A DNA stretch of 64,000 bases from Sideroxydans sp. (GTDB taxonomy: Bacteria; Pseudomonadota; Gammaproteobacteria; Burkholderiales; Gallionellaceae), in contig JAGXGC010000007.1 in NCBI GenBank assembly GCA_024636935.1, forward strand, positions 45,794 through 109,793, in the 5' to 3' direction. Every line of letters starts with the position of its first letter. Positions within the stretch are counted from its first letter, which is position 1. This document shows, piece by piece, positions 19,224 through 30,482 of this stretch. The translations under genes and the position numbers were made by a program. Below the pieces are notes generated by a model. It was not told the DNA's origin and did no database searches. It was given only the letters and a program-made list of their open reading frames with translations.

Positions 19224-20216
19224 TCAACCCAGCAAATGTGTCACATGCGAACGTTCTTCCATCAGCTCTTTATGGCTGTCCATCATGTGTTTACGCCCCA
19301 GTTCTGTGATGGGCAAGCCTTGCACGATCTCGTAGTGGCCATTGCGACAAGTGACCGGAAAACCGTACATAACGCCCTCGGGAATGCCGTAACTGCCATC
19401 AGATGGCACGCTCATGGTAACCCAGTCGTTGTGGTGCGAGCGCAGCAGCCAGTCGTGCATATGGCTGATGGCTGCGTTCGCTGCACTGGCTGCACTGGAT
19501 AGGCCGCGAGCCTCGATTACGGCAGCGCCCCGTTTCTGCACCGTTGGTATGAAATCGCTTTCGATCCAGTCTTCCCAGTTGTTCTGTTTTAGCACCTCGA
19601 CTACATTGCGGCCGCGAATTTCCGCATGTGACAGATCGGGGTATTGCGTGCCGGAGTGATTGCCCCATACCACCATCTTCTTAATGTCTTGTATGGGCTG
19701 AAATAGTTTCAGCGACACTTGGGTGATGGCGCGGTTGTGATCGAGACGCATCATGGCGGTGAAGTTTCGCGGATCAAGGTCGGGTGCGTTCTTCATGGCG
19801 ATCAGTGCATTGGTGTTGGCTGGGTTACCAACTACCAGCACCTTCACATGCCGCGCGGCGACCTCATTCAGAATGCGTCCCTGTTCGGTGAAGATGGCGC
19901 CGTTGGCTTCCAGTAGGTCTTTGCGCTCCATGCCTTTACTGCGCGGACGGGCGCCGACCATCAGTACCACTTCGGTGTCGCGAAAAGCTACGCGTGCATC
20001 GTCGGTGGTGATGATTTGTTGCAGCATGGGGAAAGCACAGTCTTCCAGCTCCATCGCCACACCGCGCAGCGCCTGTTGCGCAGGCGTGATATCCAGCAAT
20101 TGCAGGATGACGGGTTGCTCCCGTCCCAGCATGTCGCCGTTCGCGATGCGGAACAGCATGTTGTAACCGATCTGACCTGCAGCTCCAGTGATGGTGATAC
20201 GGACGGGCGCTTTCAT
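19224..20216 (-). CDS. mdh: Malate dehydrogenase
   Basis: This enzyme oxidises malate to oxaloacetate with NAD in the TCA cycle. The 330-residue protein is of the cytosolic-type MDH group: it has [10 protein letters not shown] near the N-terminus, [18 protein letters not shown], the NPANTNA loop, MMRLDHNRA and the active-site histidine in [13 protein letters not shown]. It is divergent from the sdh-gltA-suc operon across a 316-bp gap, so the TCA genes may be co-regulated from that region. Confidence 0.96.
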   Translation of the reverse strand: MKAPVRITITGAAGQIGYNMLFRIANGDMLGREQPVILQLLDITPAQQALRGVAMELEDCAFPMLQQIITTDDARVAFRDTEVVLMVGARPRSKGMERKDLLEANGAIFTEQGRILNEVAARHVKVLVVGNPANTNALIAMKNAPDLDPRNFTAMMRLDHNRAITQVSLKLFQPIQDIKKMVVWGNHSGTQYPDLSHAEIRGRNVVEVLKQNNWEDWIESDFIPTVQKRGAAVIEARGLSSAASAANAAISHMHDWLLRSHHNDWVTMSVPSDGSYGIPEGVMYGFPVTCRNGHYEIVQGLPITELGRKHMMDSHKELMEERSHVTHLLG

Positions 20217-20532
20217 GGTTGCCTCCTGCGGGGTGGGTGTGGCGGCATTTTGCCAGTGTTGCGGGTTCAGCGGAAGAAACCTTTAGAGCGTGTCAGCGAA
20301 ATTAGGGAAGTAGTGTGCCAATCGCTAAATTTTTTATATTGATTATTGGGAGGGGGCAGTGAGGCCGTGCTTCGCGCTCAAAGTAAAGGAATAGCAAGGT
20401 TGAATGAGTATTATTTTTAGGTGTGATCCACGACACGTGCGCATGCGGAATCGAGGAATTATTTGCAGTGATACTAAAGCGGACACATCGGGTGTAAGAT
20501 TGCCTCAGTCGATTTTGGTAGTGGAAAAGGAT
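20217..20532. other. Divergent intergenic region mdh / sdhC
   Basis: This 316-bp gap holds no convincing gene. It is AT-rich around 20320-20345 and 20400-20420 and must contain the promoters for mdh (leftwards) and the sdh operon (rightwards). The ORF at 20404 is an upstream extension of sdhC without family support. No clear -35/-10 pair or operator is recognised by eye. Confidence 0.5.
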
Positions 20533-20907
20533 ATGAACAAGACACGCCCCAAACATCTTGCACTTCACAAAATCAAGTTGCCGTTACCCGGCTACATCTC
20601 CATATTGCACCGTATCTCCGGTGTCATTCTGTTTCTGGCCTTGCCGCTGTTGCTTGCTTTTCTCGATCAGAGTTTGCGCTCCATCGAGACTTTTACCAAT
20701 CTTACAGAGCATCTGAACCATCCGGTCACCAAGCTGTTGCTGCTTGGATTGCTGTGGGCCTTTTTGCACCATTTCTTTGCGGGGCTGCGCTATCTGGCGA
20801 TTGATCTGCATCTGGTGCATGGCTTGTCCGGCGCGCGCGCCAGTAGTCGTTGGGTTTTGGTGGTGAGTCTGGCATTGACCCTCGTTTTAGGAGCGAAGCT
20901 ATGGTGA
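20533..20907 (+). CDS. sdhC: Succinate dehydrogenase cytochrome b556 subunit
   Basis: This is a membrane anchor subunit of complex II; with SdhD it binds haem b and ubiquinone. From the ATG at 20533 it reads MNKTRPKHLALHKIKLPLPG, followed by SILHRISGVILF (the HRxSG quinone-site motif) and three membrane helices, with LHHFFAGLRYLAIDLH providing the haem-ligand region. The ORF track starts 43 codons earlier, but homologues begin at this methionine. It overlaps sdhD by 7 bp and is the first gene of the sdhCDAB-sdhE-gltA-sucAB operon. Confidence 0.93.
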   Translation: MNKTRPKHLALHKIKLPLPGYISILHRISGVILFLALPLLLAFLDQSLRSIETFTNLTEHLNHPVTKLLLLGLLWAFLHHFFAGLRYLAIDLHLVHGLSGARASSRWVLVVSLALTLVLGAKLW

Positions 20908-21248
20908 ATCGTATTGTGACCGGCGCGCATTACGGTCTGCGCGACTGGCTGGTACAGCGTGTTACAGCCGGTGTGATGGTGCTCTACGTATTGGGACTGG
21001 CAGGATGGGCGCTGTGGCAACCGGCATTCGGCTATGACATCTGGACCGAATTATTTTCCGGTGATTTGATGCGCTCGTTCTCTTTGCTGTTTCTGCTCAG
21101 TCTGTTCTATCACGCTTGGATCGGCGTGCGCGACATCGTGATGGATTACGTTAAGCTGGCCAGCATCCGCTTGCTAATCCATGTATTGGTCATACTGGCT
21201 TTGATCATGTATGTGATCTGGGCTGTACAAATTCTCTGGGGTCTTTGA
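20901..21248 (+). CDS. sdhD: Succinate dehydrogenase membrane anchor subunit
   Basis: This is the second membrane anchor of complex II. From the ATG at 20901, preceded by TTTAGGAGCGAAGCT, it reads [20 protein letters not shown], with three hydrophobic helices and the [16 protein letters not shown] motif containing the haem/quinone-site histidine and Asp-Tyr pair. The upstream extension in the ORF track lies inside sdhC and is not used. It overlaps sdhC by 7 bp and ends one base before sdhA. Confidence 0.93.
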   Translation: MVNRIVTGAHYGLRDWLVQRVTAGVMVLYVLGLAGWALWQPAFGYDIWTELFSGDLMRSFSLLFLLSLFYHAWIGVRDIVMDYVKLASIRLLIHVLVILALIMYVIWAVQILWGL

Positions 21249-21249
21249 G

Positions 21250-23013
21250 ATGGCAATAACTAAAAGAACATTCGATGTGGTTGTGGTGGGTGCAGGCGGC
21301 GCAGGTATGCGTGCAGCACTGACGCTTTCGCAGGCCGGCCTCAAAGTGGCGGTGCTGTCTAAAGTGTTTCCCACGCGCTCGCATACTGTCGCGGCCCAAG
21401 GCGGTATCGCCGCTTCGCTGGGTAATGTGAACGAGGATAACTGGCACTGGCATATGTATGACACCGTGAAAGGTTCGGACTACCTCGGAGATCAGGATGC
21501 CATCGAATACATGTGCCGCGCCGCGCCGGAGGTGGTCTACGAACTGGAGCACTTCGGCATGCCATTCGACCGCCTCGATAGTGGCAAGATCTACCAGCGA
21601 CCGTTCGGTGGGCACATGCAGGATTATGGCAAGAATCCGGTGCCGCGCGCTTGTGCGGCTGCTGACCGTACCGGCCATGCATTGCTGCACACGTTGTATC
21701 AGCAGAACGTCAAAGCCAACACCAACTTCTTTGTCGAATGGATGGCGCTAGACCTGATTCGTGATCAGGACGGCGACGTGCTGGGCGTGGTGGCGATGGA
21801 GATCGAGACCTCCGAAGTGATGATTTTGCAAGCGCGTGCCACACTGTTCGCCACTGGTGGTGCGGGACGTATCTTCTCTGCCAGCACCAATGCCTATATC
21901 AACACCGGTGACGGTCTAGGTATCGCAGCCCGCGCAGGTATCCCGCTGGAGGACATGGAGTTCTTCCAGTTCCATCCGACCGGTGTACACGGTGCAGGGG
22001 TGTTGATCACCGAAGGCGTGCGTGGTGAGGGTGGTTATCTGGTGAATAAGGATGGCGAGCGATTCATGCCGCGCTATGCGCCGACCGCGAAAGATCTGGC
22101 CAGCCGCGATGTAGTGTCGCGCGCGATGGCGACCGAGATCAAGGAAGGGCGCGGCTGCGGCCCTCATGGTGATCACGTGCTGCTCAAGCTAGACCATTTG
22201 GGCGACGAAGTGATTCGTCATCGTCTGCCGGGCATCCGCGACATCGCACTCAAGTTCGCCCATGTCGATCCCTCCAAAGCACCTATTCCCGTAGTGCCAA
22301 CCGCCCACTACATGATGGGCGGCATCCCTACCAACTATCACGGACAGGTGGTGGCTCCGCAAGGCACTGGCCCGGATGTGGTGGTGCAGGGCTTTTATGC
22401 GGTGGGCGAATGTGCATGTGTGTCGGTGCACGGTGCCAATCGTCTTGGATGTAATTCGCTGCTCGATCTGATTGTGTTCGGGCGTGCCGCTGCACGCCAG
22501 GTGATAGAAGACCTGAAGGCCAATCCGAACCATAAACCACTGCCCGCTGATGCGGCAGACCGTCCTCTGTCTCGACTGGCACGCCTAGAAGAACAGAAGA
22601 ACGGTGAAAGTGTTGCCGAAGTCGGTGATGCGATGCGCAAAGTGATGCAAGCACATTGCGGCGTATTTCGTTTCCCAGATCTGTTGACGGAGGGGGTGAC
22701 CAAGATACGCGAGGTGGCAGAGCGTGTAAAAAGCACCGAGATAAAGGACAAGAGCAAGGTGTTCAATACAGCAAGGATCGAGGCGCTGGAGTTGGATAAT
22801 CTGATTGAAGTGGCGCAGGCAACCATGACCGCTGCAGAGGCGCGCAAGGAAAGTCGAGGGGCGCATGCACGCGAAGATTTCCCCGAGCGTGACGACAAGA
22901 ACTGGCTCAAACATTCACTGTATTTCAGCGAGGACCGGCGTCTCGATTACAAACCGGTACGTCTGAAGCCGCTTACCGTGGAAACATTCCCGCTCAAGGC
23001 GCGGGTTTACTAG
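21250..23013 (+). CDS. sdhA: Succinate dehydrogenase flavoprotein subunit
   Basis: This catalytic subunit of complex II oxidises succinate to fumarate with covalently bound FAD. The 587-residue protein starts with the FAD-binding [19 protein letters not shown] and has the covalent-FAD histidine in [13 protein letters not shown]. The active-site region [22 protein letters not shown] and the [20 protein letters not shown] segment are intact, as is the C-terminal part. It lies between sdhD and sdhB in the usual order. The flavinylation factor SdhE is encoded two genes downstream. Confidence 0.97.
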   Translation: MAITKRTFDVVVVGAGGAGMRAALTLSQAGLKVAVLSKVFPTRSHTVAAQGGIAASLGNVNEDNWHWHMYDTVKGSDYLGDQDAIEYMCRAAPEVVYELEHFGMPFDRLDSGKIYQRPFGGHMQDYGKNPVPRACAAADRTGHALLHTLYQQNVKANTNFFVEWMALDLIRDQDGDVLGVVAMEIETSEVMILQARATLFATGGAGRIFSASTNAYINTGDGLGIAARAGIPLEDMEFFQFHPTGVHGAGVLITEGVRGEGGYLVNKDGERFMPRYAPTAKDLASRDVVSRAMATEIKEGRGCGPHGDHVLLKLDHLGDEVIRHRLPGIRDIALKFAHVDPSKAPIPVVPTAHYMMGGIPTNYHGQVVAPQGTGPDVVVQGFYAVGECACVSVHGANRLGCNSLLDLIVFGRAAARQVIEDLKANPNHKPLPADAADRPLSRLARLEEQKNGESVAEVGDAMRKVMQAHCGVFRFPDLLTEGVTKIREVAERVKSTEIKDKSKVFNTARIEALELDNLIEVAQATMTAAEARKESRGAHAREDFPERDDKNWLKHSLYFSEDRRLDYKPVRLKPLTVETFPLKARVY

Positions 23014-23022
23014 GAGACGGCG

Positions 23023-23718
23023 ATGAAGTTCAGAATCTATCGCTACAACCCGGAAGCGGATAGCGCACCTTACATGCAGGATTACGATTTGGACTTGCAG
23101 GCGGGAGATGCCATGCTGTTGGATGCACTGATGCAGTTGCGTCAGCAGGATGACAGTCTGGGTTTTCGCAAGTCTTGCCGCGAAGGCGTGTGCGGTTCCG
23201 ACGCGATGAATATCAATGGTCGCAACGGTTTGGCCTGTATCACGCCGCTGTCATCGCTTAAACAGCCGATCGAGATTCGTCCTTTGCCCGGTCTGCCGGT
23301 GATACGCGATCTGATCGTGGATATGACGCAGTTCTTCAAACAGTACCATTCAATCAAACCGTATCTGGTGAACAACGATCCGCCGCCCGAGACCGAGCGT
23401 TTGCAATCGCCCAAAGATAGAGCCGAACTGGATGGACTGTACGAATGCATCCTGTGTGCATGTTGCACGACAGCTTGTCCCTCGTTCTGGTGGAATCCGG
23501 ATAAATTCGTTGGCCCGTCGGGTCTGTTGCAGGCTTACCGTTTTCTTGCGGATACGCGTGATCAAGATACTGCCGCGAGACTAGATAATCTGGAAGACCC
23601 GTATCGCTTGTTCCGTTGTCATACCATCATGAACTGTGTCGACGTCTGTCCCAAAGAATTGAACCCGACGGAAGCGATCGGCAAGATCAAGGACATGATG
23701 GTAAAGAGGATGGTATAA
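23023..23718 (+). CDS. sdhB: Succinate dehydrogenase iron-sulfur subunit
   Basis: This is the electron-transfer subunit of complex II. The 231-residue protein holds the [2Fe-2S] ligands in SCREGVCGSDAMNINGRNG, the [4Fe-4S] ligands in CILCACCTTACPSFWW and the [3Fe-4S] ligands in CHTIMNCVDVCPKELNP. All three cluster motifs are complete. It follows sdhA by 9 bp and is followed by sdhE after 13 bp. Confidence 0.97.
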   Translation: MKFRIYRYNPEADSAPYMQDYDLDLQAGDAMLLDALMQLRQQDDSLGFRKSCREGVCGSDAMNINGRNGLACITPLSSLKQPIEIRPLPGLPVIRDLIVDMTQFFKQYHSIKPYLVNNDPPPETERLQSPKDRAELDGLYECILCACCTTACPSFWWNPDKFVGPSGLLQAYRFLADTRDQDTAARLDNLEDPYRLFRCHTIMNCVDVCPKELNPTEAIGKIKDMMVKRMV

Positions 23719-23731
23719 GGATGCGATTCTG

Positions 23732-23980
23732 ATGTTGTCTGTCGATCCGGTTTTTCTGGAGCGGGTGCGTTGGCGTTGCCGGCGTGGCATGCTTGAAATG
23801 GATATCCTGTTGGGGCGTTTCGTCGAGCAGCGATATGCGCAATTGGACGCGCAACAGCGGGAAGCTTTTGATGAATTGTTGGACCTGCCGGACACCGATC
23901 TATGGGATTTGGTGCGCGGTGATAAAGAGCCGGAACAGGCGCAACAGCGCGAAGTGCTGGAATGGTTAAAACAGGTTTGA
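23732..23980 (+). CDS. sdhE: FAD assembly factor SdhE
   Basis: This small soluble protein promotes covalent attachment of FAD to SdhA. The 82 residues include the signature [20 protein letters not shown], with the conserved RGMxExD stretch that contacts SdhA, and the typical DTDLWDLV near the middle. It sits between sdhB and gltA, as in many betaproteobacteria. Confidence 0.93.
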   Translation: MLSVDPVFLERVRWRCRRGMLEMDILLGRFVEQRYAQLDAQQREAFDELLDLPDTDLWDLVRGDKEPEQAQQREVLEWLKQV

Positions 23981-23991
23981 AAGGGGAAGAG

Positions 23992-25284
23992 ATGAATATG
24001 GAAACCGGTCGTATCGCAACATTGACACTTGATGATGGACGCACACTGGAACTGCCTATCCTGAAAGGTACTTTGGGACCGGATGTGCTTGATATCCGTA
24101 ATCTGGGAAAAGTTGGTTTGTTCACCTACGATCCGGCATTCTTTTCCACTTCCAGTTGTATTTCCGAGATCACTTTTATCGATGGCGATGTGGGCTTGCT
24201 GTATTACCGCGGCTATCCTATCGAGCAACTGGCAGAGAACTCCGATTTTCTTGAGGTCTGCCATCTACTGTTGAATGGTGAATTGCCCAATGCGGAACAG
24301 AAGGCTGGGTTCATCCGCAATATCACCCGCCATACCATGGTGCATGATCAATTGGCGCGTTTCCTCAACGGCTTCCGTCGCGACGCTCACCCGATGGCAG
24401 TGATGGTGGGTGTGGTTGGTGCGTTGTCAGCGTTCTACCACGATTCACTAGATATCAATAATCCACAACATCGCGAGATATCAGCACATCGTCTATTGGC
24501 CAAGGTGCCAACCATTGCGGCAATGGCGTACAAATACAATGTAGGCGAACCGTTCATCTATCCGAAGAATAAGTTCTCTTATGTGGAGAACTTTCTGTAC
24601 ATGATGTTCGCTACGCCTGCGGAGGAATACGAGCCGAATCCGATCTTGGTGCGCGCACTGGAACGCATTCTGATCCTACATGCGGATCATGAGCAGAATG
24701 CTTCCACTTCCACTGTTCGTTTGGCCGGTTCCAGTGGCGCCAATCCATTTGCCTGTATCGCTTCAGGCATCGCGGCGTTGTGGGGCCCCGCACACGGCGG
24801 AGCAAATGAGGCTGCACTGAAGATGCTGGAAGAGATCGGCGATGTGTCACGCGTTGCTGAATATGTGCAGGGCGTAAAAGACAAGAAATATCGTCTGATG
24901 GGATTTGGTCATCGGGTATACAAAAACATGGATCCGCGTGCAGCCGTGATGCGCCAGACTTGCTACGAAGTACTGAATGAGCTCAAGCTGGAGGACAACA
25001 AGTTGTTCGAGTTGGCGATGGAGCTGGAGAAGACAGCGCTGAACGATCCTTACTTCATTGAGCGCAAGCTGTATCCGAATGTGGACTTCTATTCCGGCAT
25101 TGTTTTAAGTGCAATCGGCATCCCGACCAATATGTTCACAGTGATCTTCGCCGTGGCACGCACCATAGGTTGGGTGTCACAGTGGAATGAGATGGTGGCT
25201 GACGATGAACAGAAGATCGGGCGTCCGCGCCAGTTATACCGAGGCGCAGAGCGTCGTGATTTCGTACCAGTGGATAAGCGCTGA
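23992..25284 (+). CDS. gltA: Citrate synthase
   Basis: This enzyme condenses acetyl-CoA and oxaloacetate to citrate at the entry to the TCA cycle. It is a type II, hexameric-type bacterial citrate synthase of 430 residues. The start chosen is the ATG at 23992, after AAGGGGAAGA. The 23962 start of the ORF track would overlap sdhE and lacks family support. The catalytic residues lie in [26 protein letters not shown] (His), [14 protein letters not shown] (His) and NVDFYSGI (Asp). Confidence 0.96.
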   Translation: MNMETGRIATLTLDDGRTLELPILKGTLGPDVLDIRNLGKVGLFTYDPAFFSTSSCISEITFIDGDVGLLYYRGYPIEQLAENSDFLEVCHLLLNGELPNAEQKAGFIRNITRHTMVHDQLARFLNGFRRDAHPMAVMVGVVGALSAFYHDSLDINNPQHREISAHRLLAKVPTIAAMAYKYNVGEPFIYPKNKFSYVENFLYMMFATPAEEYEPNPILVRALERILILHADHEQNASTSTVRLAGSSGANPFACIASGIAALWGPAHGGANEAALKMLEEIGDVSRVAEYVQGVKDKKYRLMGFGHRVYKNMDPRAAVMRQTCYEVLNELKLEDNKLFELAMELEKTALNDPYFIERKLYPNVDFYSGIVLSAIGIPTNMFTVIFAVARTIGWVSQWNEMVADDEQKIGRPRQLYRGAERRDFVPVDKR

Positions 25285-25296
25285 TCGGACATACTT

Positions 25297-28170
25297 ATGA
25301 CCGCCCCCGAAAGCAGTTACCTGCAAGCCATGCAAGACAGTTCACCGTTGTTTGGCGGGAACAACGTCTTTATTGAGGGATTGTACGAAGACTACTTGCG
25401 CAATCCCAGCAGTGTGCCGCCGGAATGGCGCGAATATTTCGTCAAGCTGCAGTCGACTGGGACGCAAGCCGATATAGCCCATTCACCGATCCGTCAAGGA
25501 TTGGCACTCAACGCCGCTGCCACTTCCCAGCCTTCCGTTTCGCAAACGGATGAGATGCGCAAGCAAGCATCGGTGTTGCAACTGATCAACGCCCATCGTT
25601 TCCTCGGTGTGCGCGCTGCCGATCTTGATCCACTCGCGCGTCATGTGAAGCCCGAAGTGGCCGAGCTGAATCCCGCCTACTACAACCTCTCAGAGTCGGA
25701 CATGAACACCTTGTTCAATACGGGCTCGTTGGTGGGCGGTGCGCGCATGACATTGCGCGACATCCTGCAACGACTACGCAGGATCTACTGCGGAAGCGTC
25801 GGTGCGGAATACATGTATATCAATAATGTGACGCAGAAACGCTGGATTCAGTCGCGATTGGAGGGTGAGCAGGGGCTGCCGAATTATCCTGCCGAGACTC
25901 GCCGAGCCATCCTCTCGCATCTCACTGCTGCAGAAGGGCTGGAGCGTTATCTGCATACCAAATATGTCGGTCAGAAGCGATTCTCACTGGAAGGTGGTGA
26001 GACGCTGATACCGTTGCTGCATCATCTGTTGCAGCGCGCGGGTAAGCAAGGGGTTAAAGAGTCCGTCATCGGTATGGCGCACCGTGGTCGCTTGAATGTG
26101 CTGGTGAATACCTTGGGTAAACAACCCAAGAATCTATTCGCAGAGTTCGAGGGCATCCATCATGAGCACTTGAGTTCCGGCGACGTCAAATATCACCAAG
26201 GATTCTCGTCTGACATCGACACACCGGGCGGCCCCATGCATCTCACGCTCGCATTCAATCCCTCTCATCTTGAGATCGTGAATCCAGTGGTTGAGGGTTC
26301 GGTGCGTGCACGCCAGCATCGCCGCAAGGACCTCAAAGGAAAAGAAGTGCTGCCGATCTTGCTGCACGGCGATGCCGCTTTTGCCGGGCAAGGCGTGAAT
26401 CAGGAAACGTTCAACCTGTCACAGACGCGAGGTTACAAGACTGGCGGCACCGTCCACGTTGTCATCAATAACCAGATTGGATTTACCACCTCAATGGCTC
26501 AGGACGCACGTTCCTCGCAGTATTGCACCGACGTGGCAAAGATGGTTGAAGCACCCGTATTTCACGTCAATGGCAATGATCCTGAAGCTGTGCTGATGGT
26601 CACAGAACTGGCCTTCGACTTCCGTCAGCAGTTCAGCAAAGACGTGGTGATCGACATGGTTTGTTTCCGCAAATTGGGACACAACGAACAGGATGAGCCG
26701 CTGGTCACCCAACCTTTCATGTATGGCTACATCAACAAGCACCCCGGCATGCGAGCGCTTTATGGGCAGAAGCTGGTGGAGGCCGGTGTGATCGAGGCTG
26801 GCGAGCCGGAGGCGATGATTGCCGAGTATCGCGCTGCGCTGGATGAAGGGCGTAGCCCGATCGCCAAGGTGATACCGGACTACCATTTCGAATACGGCGT
26901 GAGCTGGGCCAAGTACCGTGGTGATGTGCCTTGGAATATTCCGCTCGACACCGGTGTCTCGCTGGAGCGTTTGCAACAACTTGCCGAGCGACTGACGGAT
27001 GTGCCTGAGGGATTCACCTTGCATTCGCGCGTGCAGAAGATCGTGACCGACCGCGTTGCCATGGGCAAGGGCGAACTGCCACTTGACTGGGGTATGGCTG
27101 AGAACTTGGCTTATGCCACTTTGCTTACCGAAGGTTATGCAGTGCGTCTGTCTGGTGAAGATTGCGAACGCGGCACTTTCTTCCATCGTCACGCCGTGTG
27201 GCACGACCAGAATCGTACGCAATGGGATAAAGGGTATTTCACGCCGCTGCAGAAGCTTGCCCCCGACCAGTCTGATTTCGTGGTCATCAATTCCATCCTG
27301 TCTGAAGCTGCCGTGCTGGGCTATGAATATGGTTTTGCCACGGCAGAGCCTGAGACTTTGACGATATGGGAAGCGCAGTTCGGTGACTTCGCCAATGGCG
27401 CTCAGGTCGTCATCGATCAGTTCATCACTTCCGGCGAAGCGAAGTGGGGCAGGATGAACGGGCTCACCATGCTGTTGCCGCATGGTTACGAAGGCCAAGG
27501 GCCAGAGCACTCTTCCGCCCGCATCGAGCGCTATCTGCAACTGTGCGCGGACTACAACATACAAGTGTGTATCCCCTCCAACTCTGCGCAGATATTCCAT
27601 CTTTTGCGCCGTCAAATGGTGCGACCAACACGCAAACCGTTGATCGTGTTTACGCCCAAGAGTCTGTTGCGCAGCAAGGATGCTTCTTCACTGTTGGAAG
27701 ATTTGACGCACGGCGGCTTCCTGTCTGTGATCCCGGAAGTCGATACCTTGGATGCCAGCAAAGTGCGTCGCATCATCGCCTGTAGCGGCAAGGTATATTA
27801 CGACTTGATCAAGGGGCGAACCGAGCGCGGCCTCTCCGACATGGCGATCATCCGTATTGAGCAGCTCTATCCTTTTCCGCATGACGAATTCGCTGCGCAG
27901 GTCGCCGCTTACCCGAACGCAACCGAAGTCGTCTGGTGCCAGGAAGAGCCGGGCAATCAGGGCGCTTGGCACCGCATTCAGCATTACCTGCTGCGGCAGA
28001 TGCGCAAAGGCATGCGTCTCGATTACGCATTGAGGCCTTCGTCGGCATCGCCGGCAGCAGGCTATCTCGCCATTCATAACGAGCAACAGAAAGCCGTGGT
28101 CGAGGCCGCTTTCCGCCCCGATCTGGACGTCAAGAACAGACCAGGAGTACATCACTATGAGCATCATTGA
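25297..28170 (+). CDS. sucA: 2-oxoglutarate dehydrogenase E1 component
   Basis: This thiamine-diphosphate enzyme decarboxylates 2-oxoglutarate and passes the succinyl group to the lipoyl arm of SucB. The 957-residue protein begins with the N-terminal segment that binds E2 ([27 protein letters not shown]). It has the ThDP region [17 protein letters not shown], the active-site stretch [15 protein letters not shown] and [21 protein letters not shown]. It is followed by sucB with a 14-bp overlap. The long minus-strand ORF inside it is a codon shadow. Confidence 0.96.
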   Translation: MTAPESSYLQAMQDSSPLFGGNNVFIEGLYEDYLRNPSSVPPEWREYFVKLQSTGTQADIAHSPIRQGLALNAAATSQPSVSQTDEMRKQASVLQLINAHRFLGVRAADLDPLARHVKPEVAELNPAYYNLSESDMNTLFNTGSLVGGARMTLRDILQRLRRIYCGSVGAEYMYINNVTQKRWIQSRLEGEQGLPNYPAETRRAILSHLTAAEGLERYLHTKYVGQKRFSLEGGETLIPLLHHLLQRAGKQGVKESVIGMAHRGRLNVLVNTLGKQPKNLFAEFEGIHHEHLSSGDVKYHQGFSSDIDTPGGPMHLTLAFNPSHLEIVNPVVEGSVRARQHRRKDLKGKEVLPILLHGDAAFAGQGVNQETFNLSQTRGYKTGGTVHVVINNQIGFTTSMAQDARSSQYCTDVAKMVEAPVFHVNGNDPEAVLMVTELAFDFRQQFSKDVVIDMVCFRKLGHNEQDEPLVTQPFMYGYINKHPGMRALYGQKLVEAGVIEAGEPEAMIAEYRAALDEGRSPIAKVIPDYHFEYGVSWAKYRGDVPWNIPLDTGVSLERLQQLAERLTDVPEGFTLHSRVQKIVTDRVAMGKGELPLDWGMAENLAYATLLTEGYAVRLSGEDCERGTFFHRHAVWHDQNRTQWDKGYFTPLQKLAPDQSDFVVINSILSEAAVLGYEYGFATAEPETLTIWEAQFGDFANGAQVVIDQFITSGEAKWGRMNGLTMLLPHGYEGQGPEHSSARIERYLQLCADYNIQVCIPSNSAQIFHLLRRQMVRPTRKPLIVFTPKSLLRSKDASSLLEDLTHGGFLSVIPEVDTLDASKVRRIIACSGKVYYDLIKGRTERGLSDMAIIRIEQLYPFPHDEFAAQVAAYPNATEVVWCQEEPGNQGAWHRIQHYLLRQMRKGMRLDYALRPSSASPAAGYLAIHNEQQKAVVEAAFRPDLDVKNRPGVHHYEHH

Positions 28171-29353
28171 AGTCAAAGTCCCGCAATTATCCGAGTCCGT
28201 CTCCGAAGCGACACTGCTGACCTGGAACAAGAAGGTCGGCGAGCAGGTCAGCGAAGGCGAGAACCTGATCGACATCGAGACCGATAAGGTAGTGCTGGAA
28301 CTGCCTGCGATCAAGAGCGGTGTGCTAAGCCGTATCTTGAAAGAGAGTGGTTCGCAAGTGGTGAGCGGCGAGGTCATCGCGCAGATCGATTCTGCCGCTA
28401 CAGCTAAACCCTCTGCAGCCGAGACTGCCGAGCCGGTTGAAGCTGAGGCACCTAGCGCCAAAGCAGCAGTGCCTGCCGCTGTATCACCTTCCGCCCGCAA
28501 GTTGGCTCATGAACATGATGTGGATGCCGCCAACCTGACAGGCAGCGGCAAAAATGGTTTGGTCACCAAGGAAGATGTATTGAGCGCAGTGCAGGCTAAG
28601 CCTGCTGCGGCAGCTGCAGCAGTGCCAGTATCGGCAACTGTTTCCAGCATGGAACGAACCGAGCAGCGCGTACCGATGACACGCATCCGCCAGCGTATCG
28701 CTGAACGTCTGCTGCAATCACAGGCAAACGCCGCCATCCTCACCACCTTCAATGAAGTGAATATGCAGCCGGTGATGGAATTGCGCAGCCGTTACAAGGA
28801 TGCGTTCGAGAAGAAGCATGGTGTGAAGCTCGGCTTCTCCTCCTTCTTCGTCAAAGCGGCTGTGCATGCGCTGAAGAAGTTTCCCGTCGTCAATGCATCG
28901 GTCGACGGTACCGATGTGCTGTACCACAACTATTTCGATATCGGTGTCGCCATCGGCAGCGAGCGCGGCTTGGTAGTGCCCATCATTCGTGATGCAGACC
29001 GCATATCGTTCGCGGATATCGAGCGCCGCATTGCCGACTTCGCCGCACGGGCCAAGGACGGCAAGATCGGTATGGAAGAGTTATCAGGCGGCACCTTTTC
29101 CATCACCAACGGCGGCGTGTTCGGCTCCATGTTATCCACCCCCATCATCAACCCGCCGCAAAGCGCCATCCTCGGTATCCACGCAACCAAGGAAAGGCCT
29201 GTTGCGGAGAACGGCCAGGTCGTCATCCGTCCGATGAACTACCTTGCGGTGTCATACGACCATCGCATCATCGACGGTCGCGAAGCTGTGCAGTTCCTAG
29301 TGGCGATCAAGGAATATCTTGAGATGCCAGGCCTCGTGTTGCTGGATCTGTGA
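28157..29353 (+). CDS. sucB: 2-oxoglutarate dehydrogenase E2, dihydrolipoyl succinyltransferase
   Basis: This enzyme transfers the succinyl group to CoA. The lipoyl domain (residues 1-78) carries the lipoylated lysine in [15 protein letters not shown]. An Ala/Pro-rich linker is followed by the E1/E3-binding domain ([25 protein letters not shown]) and the catalytic domain with [16 protein letters not shown]. It starts within the end of sucA, and its stop overlaps the ATG of the next gene (TGATG). The E3 gene lpd does not follow in this window, so E3 must be encoded elsewhere. Confidence 0.96.
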   Translation: MSIIEVKVPQLSESVSEATLLTWNKKVGEQVSEGENLIDIETDKVVLELPAIKSGVLSRILKESGSQVVSGEVIAQIDSAATAKPSAAETAEPVEAEAPSAKAAVPAAVSPSARKLAHEHDVDAANLTGSGKNGLVTKEDVLSAVQAKPAAAAAAVPVSATVSSMERTEQRVPMTRIRQRIAERLLQSQANAAILTTFNEVNMQPVMELRSRYKDAFEKKHGVKLGFSSFFVKAAVHALKKFPVVNASVDGTDVLYHNYFDIGVAIGSERGLVVPIIRDADRISFADIERRIADFAARAKDGKIGMEELSGGTFSITNGGVFGSMLSTPIINPPQSAILGIHATKERPVAENGQVVIRPMNYLAVSYDHRIIDGREAVQFLVAIKEYLEMPGLVLLDL

Positions 29354-30348
29354 TGGCTACGTTCCGCGCATTTCGTATCTTTGACGAGAACGGCAAGTCT
29401 CAGGGCCGGCTGGTCGATCTGAGTCTGGATGATCTCGATGCGGGCGAGGTCGTCATTCGCGTCCATCACTCCGGTTTGAATTACAAGGATGCTCTGGCTG
29501 CGACCGGAGCGGGCAAAGTAATACGCCGATTTCCTTGCGTGGGTGGCGTGGACGCGGCGGGAATCGTTGAGAGTTCGGCTGATTCACGATTCAAGCCCGG
29601 CGATTCGGTACTGGTCACTGGCTACGACATGGGCGTTGCGCATGATGGCGGTTTTGCCGAATACGCGCGGGTGCCTGCTGACTGGCTGGTGCCATTGCCG
29701 GTCGGGCTGACGTTGTTCGAAGCGATGGCACTGGGCACCGCAGGATTCACGGCAGCTTTGGCGATACACCGACTCGAACAGAATGAGATGACACCGGACA
29801 AAGGCAAGGTGCTTGTAACTGGCGCGACCGGTGGTGTGGGGAGTCTAGCGGTACAGATGCTGGCACAACTGGGTTATCACGTGGTGGCGTTGACTAGTAA
29901 GGAAAGCGAGCAGGATTTCCTTAAGGGGCTTGGCGCAAGTGAAGTATTGCTGCGTGGCAGTATCGATATGCAAAGCACCCGTCCCTTGGAAAAGGGCTTG
30001 TGGGCTGCGGCACTGGATGCGGTGGGTGGCGATACCTTGGCTTGGCTGACGCGCACCATGCAGCAAGAAGGTGCTATCGCAAGTTTCGGCAATGCGGGAG
30101 GGGCAGCGCTGAATACCACGGTGTTTCCTTTCATCCTGCGTGGTGTGAAGCTGCTTGGCGTGGATTCGGCTGCGACCGTGATGCCGCTCCGCAAGCACTT
30201 GTGGGGCAGGCTTGCATCTGAATTGCGACCGAATGGGCTGGATAAGATCGCTCACACCATTTCGTTGGATGAGTTGCCGCAAGCATGCGAGCAGTTGATA
30301 GCAGGCAAGGCGCATGGGCGGGCTGTGGTCGATTGCGCTGCGAAATGA
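29353..30348 (+). CDS. acuI: AcuI/YhdH-type zinc-free quinone oxidoreductase (acrylyl-CoA reductase-like)
   Basis: This NADPH-dependent medium-chain reductase belongs to the YhdH/AcuI group, some members of which reduce acrylyl-CoA to propionyl-CoA. It has 331 residues from the ATG at 29353; the ORF track begins one GTG codon earlier. It shows the HHSGLNYKDALAATG start, VGGVDAAGIVESS, the Rossmann motif VTGATGGVGSLAVQML and the C-terminal AHGRAVVD. Its ATG overlaps the sucB stop, so it is translated as part of the TCA operon, where lpd might be expected. The exact substrate is uncertain. Confidence 0.85.
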   Translation: MATFRAFRIFDENGKSQGRLVDLSLDDLDAGEVVIRVHHSGLNYKDALAATGAGKVIRRFPCVGGVDAAGIVESSADSRFKPGDSVLVTGYDMGVAHDGGFAEYARVPADWLVPLPVGLTLFEAMALGTAGFTAALAIHRLEQNEMTPDKGKVLVTGATGGVGSLAVQMLAQLGYHVVALTSKESEQDFLKGLGASEVLLRGSIDMQSTRPLEKGLWAAALDAVGGDTLAWLTRTMQQEGAIASFGNAGGAALNTTVFPFILRGVKLLGVDSAATVMPLRKHLWGRLASELRPNGLDKIAHTISLDELPQACEQLIAGKAHGRAVVDCAAK

Positions 30349-30360
30349 GAATTGCTCGGT

Positions 30361-30372
30361 TATAATCCGCGC
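30361..30372 (+). promoter_or_regulatory. Promoter of tRNA-Leu (-10 box and GC-rich discriminator)
   Basis: A consensus TATAAT (30361-30366) is followed by a GC-rich discriminator (CCGCGCCCC), the pattern of growth-rate-controlled stable-RNA promoters. It lies 31 bp upstream of the mature tRNA. No good -35 hexamer is seen at 17 bp. TTGCGC at 30333 is too far away. Confidence 0.55.
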
Positions 30373-30375
30373 CCC

Positions 30376-30395
30376 TCGAAGTCGTCTGACTTCGA
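30376..30395 (+). other. Leader hairpin just upstream of tRNA-Leu
   Basis: TCGAAGTC and GACTTCGA form a perfect 8-bp stem with a GTCT loop, ending two bases before the tRNA 5' end. It would lie in the precursor leader and could affect RNase P processing or be a remnant of a processed tRNA-like element. This is an inference from structure alone. Confidence 0.4.
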
Positions 30396-30397
30396 AT

Positions 30398-30482
30398 GCG
30401 AAAGTGGCGGAATTGGTAGACGCACTGGATTTAGGTTCCAGCGCCGCAAGGCGTGAGAGTTCGAGTCTCTCCTTTCGCACCA
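30398..30482 (+). tRNA. leuW: tRNA-Leu, anticodon UAG
   Basis: This 85-nt class II tRNA reads CUN leucine codons. The acceptor stem is GCGAAAG/CTTTCGC with discriminator A and an encoded CCA end (30480-30482). The anticodon arm reads CTGGA-TTTAGGT-TCCAG (anticodon TAG), followed by a long variable arm and the T-loop TTCGAGT. It marks the left edge of the accessory region and is a plausible integration site, though no duplicated tRNA end was found downstream. Confidence 0.96.

Noticed and set aside
26491-27615. 374-codon minus-strand ORF
   Set aside because: It lies entirely inside sucA, has no family features and is a codon-usage shadow.
27688-28500. 270-codon minus-strand ORF
   Set aside because: Antisense to sucA/sucB; shadow of the Ala-rich lipoyl-domain linker.
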